Origin: a candidate division WOR-1 bacterium RIFCSPHIGHO2_01_FULL_53_15
GTDB taxonomy: Bacteria > Margulisbacteria > WOR-1 > O2-12-FULL-45-9 > XYB2-FULL-48-7
Length of the DNA: 50,404 nucleotides
NCBI GenBank assembly: GCA_001772335.1
Contig: METM01000032.1
Coordinates: 1-50,404, forward strand
Direction: 5' to 3'
Shown piece by piece: positions 1 through 7,930 of this stretch. Position 1 is the stretch's first letter, and every line of letters begins with the position of its first letter. The notes beneath the pieces are model-generated. The model was not told the DNA's origin. It ran no database searches and was given only the letters and a program-made list of their open reading frames with translations. Made by a program: the position numbers and the translations under genes.

Positions 1-315
1 AACAGTCGTTTCGAGATAATATTGGGAATCGAAGCTTAAGTTAGAGCTGGAGAATGGATTGACCGAACCGAGCAGGACATTAAAGATGCCGCTGGCATCG
101 ACCGCGGCGGTCTGGTTCTCCGTCCAGAGAGGCGCGTCGCCGGTCGCGGCGTCGTAGAGCTTGAATATCATCTGCACCTCGCCGGGCGTTACCCCCGACG
201 CCCTCCCCTGGAAACTTATATTCTCCGGCACCGCGGCCCCTGCCTGTCCGGCAGGCAGGCAGGCCAGCGTCACCACCGTCAACAACATGACCAACCCTAT
301 TATTAATTTTTTCAT
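1..315 (-). CDS. Exported protein, N-terminal part only (runs off the window)
   Basis: Reading from 315 toward 1 there is an open frame of 105 codons with no stop before the window edge. Residues 1-28 form a signal peptide (MKKLI start, hydrophobic core rich in L and V). The next stretch, ENISFQGRASG and MIFKLYDAATG..LWTENQ, followed by GIFNVLLGS, resembles the domain found at the start of many secreted, tail-fibre-like or cell-surface proteins. A clear ribosome site, GGGAGG, lies at about 325-330. It is the last gene of the minus-strand surface-protein run. The signal-peptide end contains LPAG, encoded by a palindrome (separate entry). The function is unknown because the rest is missing. Confidence 0.8.
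   Translation of the reverse strand, partial: MKKLIIGLVMLLTVVTLACLPAGQAGAAVPENISFQGRASGVTPGEVQMIFKLYDAATGDAPLWTENQTAAVDASGIFNVLLGSVNPFSSSNLSFDSQYYLETTV
239..263. repeat. LPAG-type palindromic repeat inside a signal peptide
   Basis: The stretch CCTGCCTGTCCGGCAGGCAGG is a near-perfect palindrome followed by another CAGG unit. It is translated as part of LACLPAGQAG at the signal-peptide cleavage region of the partial gene. A sister copy lies in polA at 17894-17914, where it gives DLPAGRHG. Confidence 0.75.
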
Positions 316-331
316 CGTCTTTGCCTCCCTT

Positions 332-2392
332 TTAATAATTTTCCCAATTTAATAAATCTTTATTTAAAACGCCCTGCACGAAACTTGTCCGGTAGAGCAT
401 ATCAGCCGTCTCGGCGCGGGTCAGCTCTTTCTCCGGCTCAAAACGCTTGCCTTTGAGGAACTCGAGTAGGCCGGCCCTGTAAGCGCCGGCCACGACCTTG
501 GCCGACCAGTGGAGCGACGGCAGGTCGGGGAATTCGCGCTCCCAGGTCTCTTCGGATATTCCGGCGGAGCGGGCCACCATCGCGATCCCCTCGGCGCGGG
601 TGATATTGCCGCCCGGCTTGAACGACCCGTCCTCATAGCCCTTGACGATTCCCGCCGCCGCCGCCTGCGCGATAAATGCCGCGGCCCAGTGCGTCTCCGG
701 CACATCATTGAATTTCAGTTCTTCAGTCCTTTCGTTCTTCGGTTCTTCAGTTCTTTCGTTCTTCGGTTCTTTCGTTTTCATCAGCAAAGAACACATCTCC
801 GCCCTCGTGATATTCCCCTCCGGCCTGAACGAGCCATCCGGATAGCCGCCGATGATGCCAAGCATGGCCAGCAGGGAGATCTGGTTCGCGTCCCAGTAGT
901 CGGGCGCCACGTCGCTGAAGGCGCGCAGGCGCAGGATGCGAAAAACTTTTTTGTCCAACGGCGCGCGGAGTTTCCCCCGCTCGTCAAAGCCCTCGATGAC
1001 GACCTTGTTCTTGCCGAGGTCGGCCGTGATCTCGGCCTCGAACGTGGCGCCGCCGTCAAGGCGGAGTTCGCTGTTGTTGATGAAGATCCTTTTCACCTGG
1101 TCGTCAACGATCGCGCCGCGCAGATTGATCTCACCGGCGAAGATTATCAGCTTGTCCGGCGGCTCCGAGATCTTGAAGTAATCCTTGATTCCCGCTTTCA
1201 TGGGCTCCGGCGGTGAATAGGAGAGCGAGAAGTAGCTGTTGGCCACCCCCGGCAGGGCCTTGAATTCGTTGTAAGCGTAATCAAACCGGAAGCCGCCGTA
1301 ATAGAGGCCGGCGCCGGCCGTGAGATTGGAGACGGTCGTCATGCCGCCCGCGCCGTCGCCCTGCGGGTCCTGGTCGATGCCGGCCCTGATGGCCAGCATA
1401 TTGACCGGCTTCCACTCCAGCCCATAATGATGGACAAGCGGATAGAGCTTCAAGCTCGGATAATAATCGATGTCATAGACAAAGGAGAGCTCCTGAGGGA
1501 ATGTCCGGAATGCTCCTTTTTGGCCGAGGAGCTTCAGCGCGAGTCCGGTTTCGAGGACAGCCGGGTATGTCTCTTCGTGGCCATTGGCATAGCGCAATTT
1601 CCCGCCGGCCGAGAACGGCAGGGCGTTCTGCACGGTCATACCTAATTTCAGCCAGGGCCAGGGGGGCTGGTACTGCAGGCCCAGGTCAAGCTCGGTGCCG
1701 GAGGCATTGCCGTCGGTGATCCCGTCGCCGGAAAGCCCGGCGCTAAAGAGCTTGATGCTGGCGCCGAGATTAAATTTATCAAGATACTGGTTGTTGAATT
1801 TCAGCCGCGACATTAGGTCGGCGGTCTTGAGGCCGTAGGAGAGGAGATATACATTATTATAATTAGAGACCGCCTGCTGGGTCGGATCGACCTCGTAGAT
1901 CGGGTCGTTGGGGTCCGAGCCCTCGGCGATGCGGGTGACCGGCGCCCCGCCCACCGCCGAGCCGGCAAAACCGACCCCGAAAACGCCAAGCGGCAGCGGC
2001 ATATAGCCGGTGGCGGAATAATAGAAGAACTCATTGGCGAACTTGCCCGACATCGTAGTGAACTCCCACTGCTTGCGTTCGCCGAGGCCCGCCGGGTTCA
2101 TGTAGATGGCGGCCGTGTCGTCAGCCAGTCCGACGTACGCCCGACCCAACCCTAAAACTCGGGCATTGGGCGTGTGGCGGCTGGGGTCCCAGGCGAGGAA
2201 TTGCGCGGAGACGGGAAGCGCGAAGCTTAAGACGCAAAGCAATCCCAGGACACACCTCATCTGCTGACCTTCAACCTGCCCCCTTCTCCATCTGCGATGG
2301 AGAAGGGAAAACAAAAAATTGCCTTTCCCCTCTCCATGAAATGGAGAGGGGGGGCGGTTAATCGTTAGCGGGTGAGGATTTTGTATTTTCAT
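332..2392 (-). CDS. Outer-membrane beta-barrel-like protein with C-terminal SLH domains
   Basis: This 686-residue protein is probably located in or on the outer membrane. After an unusual 44-residue leader, residues 45-64 (MRCVLGLLCVLS to PVSA) form a signal peptide. Residues about 65-400 resemble PorV/UPF0164-type barrels, with GLGRAYVGLADDTAAIYMNPAGL near the start and repeated amphipathic strands. Then comes an Ig-like segment and three SLH repeats: FSDVAPDYWDANQI..GGYPDGSFRPEGNITRAE, FNDVPETHWAAAFI..GYEDGSFKPGGNITRAE, and a weaker third. A Lys/Glu-rich repeat separates SLH 1 and 2. ATG at 2392 overlaps the upstream stop (ATGA) with GGAG before it. A second possible start is the ATG at 2260, directly before the signal peptide. 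Confidence 0.85.
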   Translation of the reverse strand: MKIQNPHPLTINRPPSPFHGEGKGNFLFSLLHRRWRRGQVEGQQMRCVLGLLCVLSFALPVSAQFLAWDPSRHTPNARVLGLGRAYVGLADDTAAIYMNPAGLGERKQWEFTTMSGKFANEFFYYSATGYMPLPLGVFGVGFAGSAVGGAPVTRIAEGSDPNDPIYEVDPTQQAVSNYNNVYLLSYGLKTADLMSRLKFNNQYLDKFNLGASIKLFSAGLSGDGITDGNASGTELDLGLQYQPPWPWLKLGMTVQNALPFSAGGKLRYANGHEETYPAVLETGLALKLLGQKGAFRTFPQELSFVYDIDYYPSLKLYPLVHHYGLEWKPVNMLAIRAGIDQDPQGDGAGGMTTVSNLTAGAGLYYGGFRFDYAYNEFKALPGVANSYFSLSYSPPEPMKAGIKDYFKISEPPDKLIIFAGEINLRGAIVDDQVKRIFINNSELRLDGGATFEAEITADLGKNKVVIEGFDERGKLRAPLDKKVFRILRLRAFSDVAPDYWDANQISLLAMLGIIGGYPDGSFRPEGNITRAEMCSLLMKTKEPKNERTEEPKNERTEELKFNDVPETHWAAAFIAQAAAAGIVKGYEDGSFKPGGNITRAEGIAMVARSAGISEETWEREFPDLPSLHWSAKVVAGAYRAGLLEFLKGKRFEPEKELTRAETADMLYRTSFVQGVLNKDLLNWENY
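717..781. repeat. 24-bp simple repeat encoding a charged linker
   Basis: Two copies and a partial copy of a 24-bp unit (read on plus as TTCGTTCTTCGGTTCTTCAG plus four bases) lie between SLH repeats 1 and 2. They encode KEPKNERTEEPKNERTEE. The two copies are almost identical at DNA level, indicating recent duplication or insertion in a tolerant linker. Confidence 0.8.
2281..2377. repeat. CTCTCC palindromic repeat (family P), copy 1, in the 5' end of the SLH gene
   Basis: Two hairpins sit side by side: CCCTTCTCCATC..GATGGAGAAGGG and CCCCTCTCCATGAAATGGAGAGGGG. They are followed by CGGTTAATCGTTAGCGGGTGAGG, the same tail seen at 7861-7897 and, in variant form, at 27871-27895. The repeat lies between the coupled start codon (2392) and the signal peptide of the SLH protein and is open in its frame. 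Confidence 0.85.
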
Positions 2393-3513
2393 TTCTCCGT
2401 ATTGTGAATATAGATCTTGCCCTGCGCGATGATCTGGTCGCCGTCGTGGATCGTGACGAGATAGACGCCCGAGCGCAGCTCGGTGCCGTCGTCGGCTTTG
2501 CCGTCGAGCGGCTCCTCGTGGTAGCCGGGGCCGGTGTCGCCGGCCCCCTGCGAAGCGCGCACCCGGCTCATATCAAGCCGCCGAACGATGACGGGCGAAG
2601 AGCCGGAGACGACCATCGTCAGCGGCTTGGTGATCGTCGTGGGGACCGGGAACTGGACGATCATCGGGTCGGAGGACGACGGGTCGTGGACGAGGTTCGA
2701 ATAGACCGGCGCGACAGAGAGAGCCGTCGGTGACGGCGCCGCGGTGACCGTGACCGAGAAGTCGCGCTGGGCGGGCGAGCCGCTGTCGTTTTCGGCGTAA
2801 ACCGTGATGATGTGGTCGCCGGAGAAGCCGGCGGCGTATTCCGCCGTACAATAATACGTCCCCTCGGTCGTCACCCCCGCCTCCTGGCTGAAGTAGCTCC
2901 CCTGGACGCCGGTAAAGACCTTGTGGTCGATCAGTAGCCTGGCATTGATCTTGCCGGGCGAGACGCCGGCTTCGGAAGAAATGCGGGCCGAGAGATAAAG
3001 CTTCGAGGCGGAGATTATCAAGTCGCTCTCATAAGTGACAAAGCCGGTCGGTGTCGCGAATTTGGCTTCCTCCGTGGGAATCTTGGTCGAGCCGGAGTTG
3101 GCGTCGACCTGCAGGGCGCTGAGGAGCGCCCCCGACTCGTCCCCGGGGTTAGTCACGGTCAGGTGGCGGTTCTGGCCGGTCAGGGCGCTCGGATCGATGT
3201 TGACGAAGAGCTCAAGCTGGGTCGCGCTTTTGACCTCGGCCGAGCTGGTCGTGGAATTTGTTCTCGCGTCAGTAACCCCCCCGAACTCGAAAGTGGCGGT
3301 TGCCCCCGTCACAAAATTCGTCCCTTCGACCGTGATGACCGTGATCTGGCCGGCTTCGACGGTGACCGGGTTGATGGAGGTTACGGTGGGAGTGGCGGCC
3401 CAGCTTGCCGTCGCGAAAGCCAGGCAAGAATAGAGTAACGCGTAACGAGTGACGCGAAAAAGAAAATCCCCGTTACCCGTTACCCTATTCCCGTTACTTA
3501 TTAAATTTTTCAT
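2389..3513 (-). CDS. Exported IPT/TIG-domain protein
   Basis: This is a 374-residue secreted or surface protein. The start is the ATG at 3513, chosen because AGGAG lies 7 bases upstream. An open frame extends further upstream but has no better start. Residues 1-39 (MKNLISNGN to ATASWA) make a signal peptide, part of which is encoded by a GTTAC repeat. Residues about 42-125 form an IPT/TIG-like Ig domain (TPTVTSINPVTVEAGQI..VEGTNF). Beta-rich segments follow, and the C-terminus (RSGVYLVTIHDGDQIIAQGKI) resembles a FlgD-like Ig or secretion-tail fold. The gene is coupled to the SLH gene by ATGA at 2389-2392, so both probably act at the cell surface. No enzymatic motif is visible. Confidence 0.8.
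   Translation of the reverse strand: MKNLISNGNRVTGNGDFLFRVTRYALLYSCLAFATASWAATPTVTSINPVTVEAGQITVITVEGTNFVTGATATFEFGGVTDARTNSTTSSAEVKSATQLELFVNIDPSALTGQNRHLTVTNPGDESGALLSALQVDANSGSTKIPTEEAKFATPTGFVTYESDLIISASKLYLSARISSEAGVSPGKINARLLIDHKVFTGVQGSYFSQEAGVTTEGTYYCTAEYAAGFSGDHIITVYAENDSGSPAQRDFSVTVTAAPSPTALSVAPVYSNLVHDPSSSDPMIVQFPVPTTITKPLTMVVSGSSPVIVRRLDMSRVRASQGAGDTGPGYHEEPLDGKADDGTELRSGVYLVTIHDGDQIIAQGKIYIHNTEK
3431..3499. repeat. GTTAC/GTAAC inverted repeat within a signal peptide
   Basis: On plus, GAGTAACGCGTAACGAGTGA is followed after an AG-rich loop by CCCGTTACCCGTTACCCTAT and CCCGTTAC. The arms pair with each other. Translated on minus, the right-hand (3') half gives FRVTRYALLYS, the beginning of the signal-peptide hydrophobic region of the IPT/TIG protein. 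Confidence 0.7.
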
Positions 3514-3527
3514 TAGTTTTCTCCTCA

Positions 3528-6500
3528 TTAATACACCACCAAATATCCTTTGCCGACCTCTTTGCCCTCGGCGATGATCTTGTACGGGTAGATGCCGTTG
3601 CCAACCAGGTTGCCGGCTGGGTCTTTCCCGTTCCACGCCACCGTATTATAGCCCGCTAACATCTCGCCCGCATAGCGGTAAACCTCACTGCCCGTCGAGC
3701 CGAAAATAGAAACCCGCACCCGGGCCGACCGGGTCAAGGTGATGGCGATCGTCGATTTTTCTCCCGAGACCGGGCTGAAAGTCGGCTTGTCAACAACCGG
3801 CGCCGTCCCCTCGACCAGCCCCGGCGCGGACGCCTCGCTATAGACCGTCACTTTCCGCTCATAAGTGTCGCTCAAGTTGCCCAGCGAATTTTTGACCGAG
3901 AAGCTTACCGTGTATTCACCGGCCTCAAGCTTGTCGAGCTGGCCCGGCGTCCAGCTGACCAGGTATTCGTATTCGTCGCCGGTGGATTTAACGATCGACA
4001 CGCTGTAAGGCCCATAGGTCTTGCCGTCTGACGCGCGCGTGAACGTGACGCGCGGACTCTCCGGATCTATCCCCACCTCGCTCCTGACAGAGATCCTGAC
4101 TTTCTCCCGCGGCTCGGCGTCAATGTAATTATCCCGGTCGGTCAGCCGCTGACGATTTATCTCCGCCCACTCTATGATCGGTTTGGCCGTGTAGGCCGGC
4201 GTCGTCACGGTCGGCGTGGAACTCGCCTCTGTCGTAATGTTATCGCCGTTATAGGCAAAAACCCGATAGCGGTAGCTATGAGTCGGCATGAGGTCGCGGT
4301 CGGTATAGGTCGCCGGGCCGCTCACCCGGCCGCCCGTCGGATAGACCTCCGAGCTGATCACCGCGAAATCGGTCGGGGTCTCTTCGAACGCCCGCTGGAC
4401 AGTATATTTCGTGCCGTCGCCGCTCCAGCTGATGGTGACTTCCGTCGAGGCGGTCGCGTCGGCCGTCAGCGCGCTCGGGACATTAGCCAGCGTATATCTT
4501 GTCGCGGTCGAGCTCTCACTGCTGCCATTGGCATTGTAAGCGCGGACTTTTCTGATGTAAGCGGTGTTGGCCGAGAGGCCCGCTTCCAGCGTGTTGGCCG
4601 AGGTGGCCGCGCCCGCCGCCCCCTTGACCGTGTTATCGGCATCATCTAACAGGTAAAAACCGCCTAACTCCTCTCCATCATGCGTCCAGCTCCAGCGGAT
4701 CGACGATGTCGATTCGGCCGTGCCGACCAGGCCGGTGGGAGCGGACGGCGCGCCCGCCGTGTAATCATAGGCGCCGATGTCGGTGCCTGAGGGGGTTCCC
4801 TTATCGATACAAGGTGATGTCGCCCGCAGGCGGAAGTCGTTGCCCGTGTAGTCGGTGAACAGCGGATCGGCGCTGATGTCGCCCTCGCCGGAAGAGAGGC
4901 CGGAATAATTCGTGGCGTTGGCAAAGACATTGTTATAAGTGGAAGTGACGGCGCCGCCGGCGGATTCTTTCGCGATCCCGGTGGCCGAACTGCTGGCGAC
5001 GATCGTATTGGTGATATTGGCCGTGCCGGTAAAAGTTTCGTCGAAACCAAGCGCGGCATCCACGACAGCGATCCCCTTGGCGTTTTTTACGATCGTATTC
5101 TTGTTGATCGTGATCGTGTCGCTCCCCAGCCCGCCGTCGACATAGATACCGGCAACGCTCTGGTCGCGAATTTCATTGTATTGGGCGATCGAACCGTTGA
5201 TGCTTTGTCCACCCACCCCGACAAAGTAAATACCGTATTTTGAGGCGCTCGAACCGTCGTGCGAAGTGAAGATCGAATGTTGAACCGTCTGGCTGCCGTC
5301 ATTGATGATCAGACAGCCTAGGCCGTAATTGGCGTTAGCACTGACTTCGCAACTGATCACCTGCGCGCCGGTGCTGCCATTGTCTAAAGCGACCGCCCAG
5401 CTAAACCCGCCCCCCGGATCGCCGACCCCTGAAATAGTGACCGTCTCCAGTGTCGCGTTTTGACGCACGCTGACTACCGCTTTTGTACCGTCGCCATAAG
5501 TGCCTGCTTCGCCGGAGATAACGACATCTCCCCTGGACACGCCCTTTAACCTGACGCTGGCCGGGATGGTGATAGGAAAGCTCTCTCCGCCCGCCGCGTT
5601 ATAGGTTCCGGCCAGAACATTGACCGTCATTGCCCGGGGAGCAGTCACGCCGTAAGTAATGCTGCGGAAAGCGGTGCTTGCGGTTGTGCCGTCGTTGTCA
5701 TTATCGCCGCCGGTGCTCACATAATAATCCTTGGGATAGCCCGCCGCCGAGACCGGTGTTTGTTGATTGGCCCCCATATTCGTCCCGTCATCCGCCGCAT
5801 TTACCGCCGGCGAGTCGGAAAAGAGGCGGTAATCATCCCGGCCCGTCCAGTAGAATTTCGGATCCTGGTTATTGATGTTGTTGCCGAGGTTATTGAAAGT
5901 AATGGTCGCGTCGTCGTCGATCGAAACCGCCGCCTCATAAGTCAGGTTATAGGAATAATTGGCCGTTAACTCGGCCGAATCGCTGATCTCAAATCCAGCC
6001 GTGCTCGAGTTGGCCAGGATATTGTTTTTTACCGTATAGGTCGCGTAGTTGTCTCCTGCGAGAATGATCCCTCCATAAACTCCCGTGATCGTGTTCCGGT
6101 TGATCGTGGTGCTTGCCGCGACATTGTTCGATGTCCAGATCCCTATCCCGAGATCCCTGATCTCGTTCGTTTCAATTGTCGAGCCGGTGGTATCCGCTGA
6201 GTACCCCGCGGTGCCGGAGCCCGCCAAAACTCCGGTATTCCATCTCCCTGTCCCGCCGCTAAAAACAGCTCCCCCCGCGGCGTAAAGCACGGAATTCGTG
6301 ACGCGGCAGTTTATCCCGAGGAGGTAAATACCGAACACCTTACTGCTGTCCGCGCTGGGCAGGGTCCCTGTATCAACAATACAATTGTTCACGGTCGCCC
6401 CTTTACCTAACAGGTAAATAAAAACCGACCCGCCGCCGGAGGCGCTCACTCCCCGGACCGTCACGCTCTCCAGCGTGGCGTAGCCCTCCAGGGTCAGCAT

Positions 6501-7919
6501 CGCCGCGACCGCCGAGGGGGCTTCGATCGTCGTCGTTGTACGGCTCTCGCCCGTCACTAACACCCGCGCCGGGATAGAGAGAGGGAAAGTTTCACCGGCA
6601 GAATAGGTCCCCGCTTTCAGATGAACGGTGGTGGTGGGTTGGGCCAGCGCGACCGCGGCAGTCAGCGTCTTTTTGGCCGCTCCCCAGGAAAGGCCGTCGC
6701 CGCTGTTATCAGATCGACTGGCGTCAATATAGAGATCGGTTACTGTGATGGCAGGCGAGGCGGCGTCATTCGCCCCCATGTTGATCCCGCCCTCGCCGGC
6801 GCCCCGGCAGGCGGAGACGCTCCAGAGCCGGTAATCGTTGGTGTTTGAGTTCACAAAGAGCGGCGGCTCCTCTTTGTCGTTGGCCCCCGCGCTAACCCCA
6901 TTATATTTGTACAAAAAACCGTAGATATTGTTATAATTAGACGTCACGGTCCCCGCGCTTCGATAGATCCCGTTCGAGCTCGAAGCTAAAAGGCCGCCGC
7001 CCACCGCCGTCTGGCAGAGGATATTGTTCTTGATATTATAGGTGCCGCCGGCCGCGCTGTGGGTAAATACGCCCATGGTAATCCTCACGATCGTATTCTT
7101 GTCGATCAGCGTCGTCCCGGAAGAGGAACTGATAAGGAGCCCGTAGGCGCTGTCCCTGATCTCATTGCCGTAGATGCGGCAGTTATCTACTCCCCCTAAG
7201 CCGACCAGTATCCCCGCCACATATGCGGTCCCCGTGCCGGCGCCGAAAATGGTACAGCTTTCCACTGTGGAATTGTCGGCCCCGCCGACAATTACCGTCC
7301 AGGTCCCCGGCCCCGCCGCCGGCGCGTTGTTCATAACGACCTGGCAGTCGCGCAAGATCGCGTTGTCAGTCAGCTTAACCGCGCCCCGATTGACGACCGA
7401 ATCCCCTTCGGAACTGACAAAAAGATGGCTTAACACCGCGCCGACCCCGAGGGAAACGGAGCAGTCATACGCGCTTGCCTTGTCCGCCGCGTCGTTATCG
7501 TAAATGATCACCGTCGTCCGGTCGGCCGCCTCGCCGGTCAGCGTTACCCCGGCCGGGACAGGGATGGGGAAGGTTTCGCCCAGCGCCGTCTTGTCATAAG
7601 TCCCCGCCGCCACCGAGATGATGTCGCCGCTGGTCGTCGCCAGCGGAATCGCCGCAGTGATGGTCTTCTTGGCGGTACCGGGCGTGAGCCCGTTGCCGGT
7701 GTTATCTGGGCGGCTGGAGTCCACATAATACGTCGTGGCCTGGGCCGCCTGCGGCGAAATGACAAATGACAAATTACAAATGACAATCGCTAATACCCAA
7801 ATCCACCTCACCCCTTTCTTCTCCGTCTTCGACGGAGAATTCATCCCCCTCTCCATCGTAGATGGAGAGGGGGGTCGATTAACGACAGCGGGTGAGGTTT
7901 TTGATTTTGGATTTTTCAT
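3528..7919 (-). CDS. Very large exported right-handed beta-helix protein with FN3 and FlgD-like Ig ends
   Basis: This 1463-residue protein is exported and probably extracellular. It starts at ATG 7919 with AGGAGG 8-9 bases upstream. Residues 1-37 are a repeat-encoded leader, and residues about 38-62 are the signal peptide (WIWVLAIVICNLS to AAQA). Three modules follow, each opening with a DUF1565-like motif: YYVDSSRPDNTGNG..KTITAAI, LYIDASRSDNSGDG..KKTLTAAV and YYVSTGGDNDNDGT..SITYGV. Each then has parallel beta-helix coils with repeated N-x-I/ITNN-type turns. Next come two fibronectin III-like domains (APSAPTGLVGTAES, VPSALTADATAS) and a C-terminal FlgD-like Ig domain (GYNTVAWNGKDPAGNLVGNG). 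Such architecture suits polysaccharide binding or cleavage, or adhesion. No catalytic residues can be assigned. Confidence 0.85.
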   Translation of the reverse strand: MKNPKSKTSPAVVNRPPSPSTMERGMNSPSKTEKKGVRWIWVLAIVICNLSFVISPQAAQATTYYVDSSRPDNTGNGLTPGTAKKTITAAIPLATTSGDIISVAAGTYDKTALGETFPIPVPAGVTLTGEAADRTTVIIYDNDAADKASAYDCSVSLGVGAVLSHLFVSSEGDSVVNRGAVKLTDNAILRDCQVVMNNAPAAGPGTWTVIVGGADNSTVESCTIFGAGTGTAYVAGILVGLGGVDNCRIYGNEIRDSAYGLLISSSSGTTLIDKNTIVRITMGVFTHSAAGGTYNIKNNILCQTAVGGGLLASSSNGIYRSAGTVTSNYNNIYGFLYKYNGVSAGANDKEEPPLFVNSNTNDYRLWSVSACRGAGEGGINMGANDAASPAITVTDLYIDASRSDNSGDGLSWGAAKKTLTAAVALAQPTTTVHLKAGTYSAGETFPLSIPARVLVTGESRTTTTIEAPSAVAAMLTLEGYATLESVTVRGVSASGGGSVFIYLLGKGATVNNCIVDTGTLPSADSSKVFGIYLLGINCRVTNSVLYAAGGAVFSGGTGRWNTGVLAGSGTAGYSADTTGSTIETNEIRDLGIGIWTSNNVAASTTINRNTITGVYGGIILAGDNYATYTVKNNILANSSTAGFEISDSAELTANYSYNLTYEAAVSIDDDATITFNNLGNNINNQDPKFYWTGRDDYRLFSDSPAVNAADDGTNMGANQQTPVSAAGYPKDYYVSTGGDNDNDGTTASTAFRSITYGVTAPRAMTVNVLAGTYNAAGGESFPITIPASVRLKGVSRGDVVISGEAGTYGDGTKAVVSVRQNATLETVTISGVGDPGGGFSWAVALDNGSTGAQVISCEVSANANYGLGCLIINDGSQTVQHSIFTSHDGSSASKYGIYFVGVGGQSINGSIAQYNEIRDQSVAGIYVDGGLGSDTITINKNTIVKNAKGIAVVDAALGFDETFTGTANITNTIVASSSATGIAKESAGGAVTSTYNNVFANATNYSGLSSGEGDISADPLFTDYTGNDFRLRATSPCIDKGTPSGTDIGAYDYTAGAPSAPTGLVGTAESTSSIRWSWTHDGEELGGFYLLDDADNTVKGAAGAATSANTLEAGLSANTAYIRKVRAYNANGSSESSTATRYTLANVPSALTADATASTEVTISWSGDGTKYTVQRAFEETPTDFAVISSEVYPTGGRVSGPATYTDRDLMPTHSYRYRVFAYNGDNITTEASSTPTVTTPAYTAKPIIEWAEINRQRLTDRDNYIDAEPREKVRISVRSEVGIDPESPRVTFTRASDGKTYGPYSVSIVKSTGDEYEYLVSWTPGQLDKLEAGEYTVSFSVKNSLGNLSDTYERKVTVYSEASAPGLVEGTAPVVDKPTFSPVSGEKSTIAITLTRSARVRVSIFGSTGSEVYRYAGEMLAGYNTVAWNGKDPAGNLVGNGIYPYKIIAEGKEVGKGYLVVY
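7757..7787. repeat. ACAAATTACAAATGAC simple repeat forming a signal-peptide core
   Basis: AAATGACAAATGACAAATTA is followed by CAAATGACAAT. Read on minus it encodes IVICNLSFVIS, the hydrophobic core of the beta-helix protein's signal peptide. A related copy (AAATGACAAATTACAAATG core) is embedded in polA at 19568-19602, read in the other orientation as NDKLQMSNVKC. Confidence 0.75.
7805..7897. repeat. CTCTCC palindromic repeat (family P), copy 2, in the leader of the beta-helix gene
   Basis: From left to right it contains CCTCACCCCTTTCTTCTCCG, an inverted pair (TTCTCCGTC..GACGGAGAA), and the CCCCCTCTCCATC..GATGGAGAGGGGG hairpin. The tail is TCGATTAACGACAGCGGGTGAGG. It encodes residues of the N-terminal leader, including MERGMNSPSKTEKKGVRW. 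The same peptide, with a few changes, is encoded by copy 3 at 26936-27034. Confidence 0.88.
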
Positions 7920-7930
7920 TTTTATTCCTC

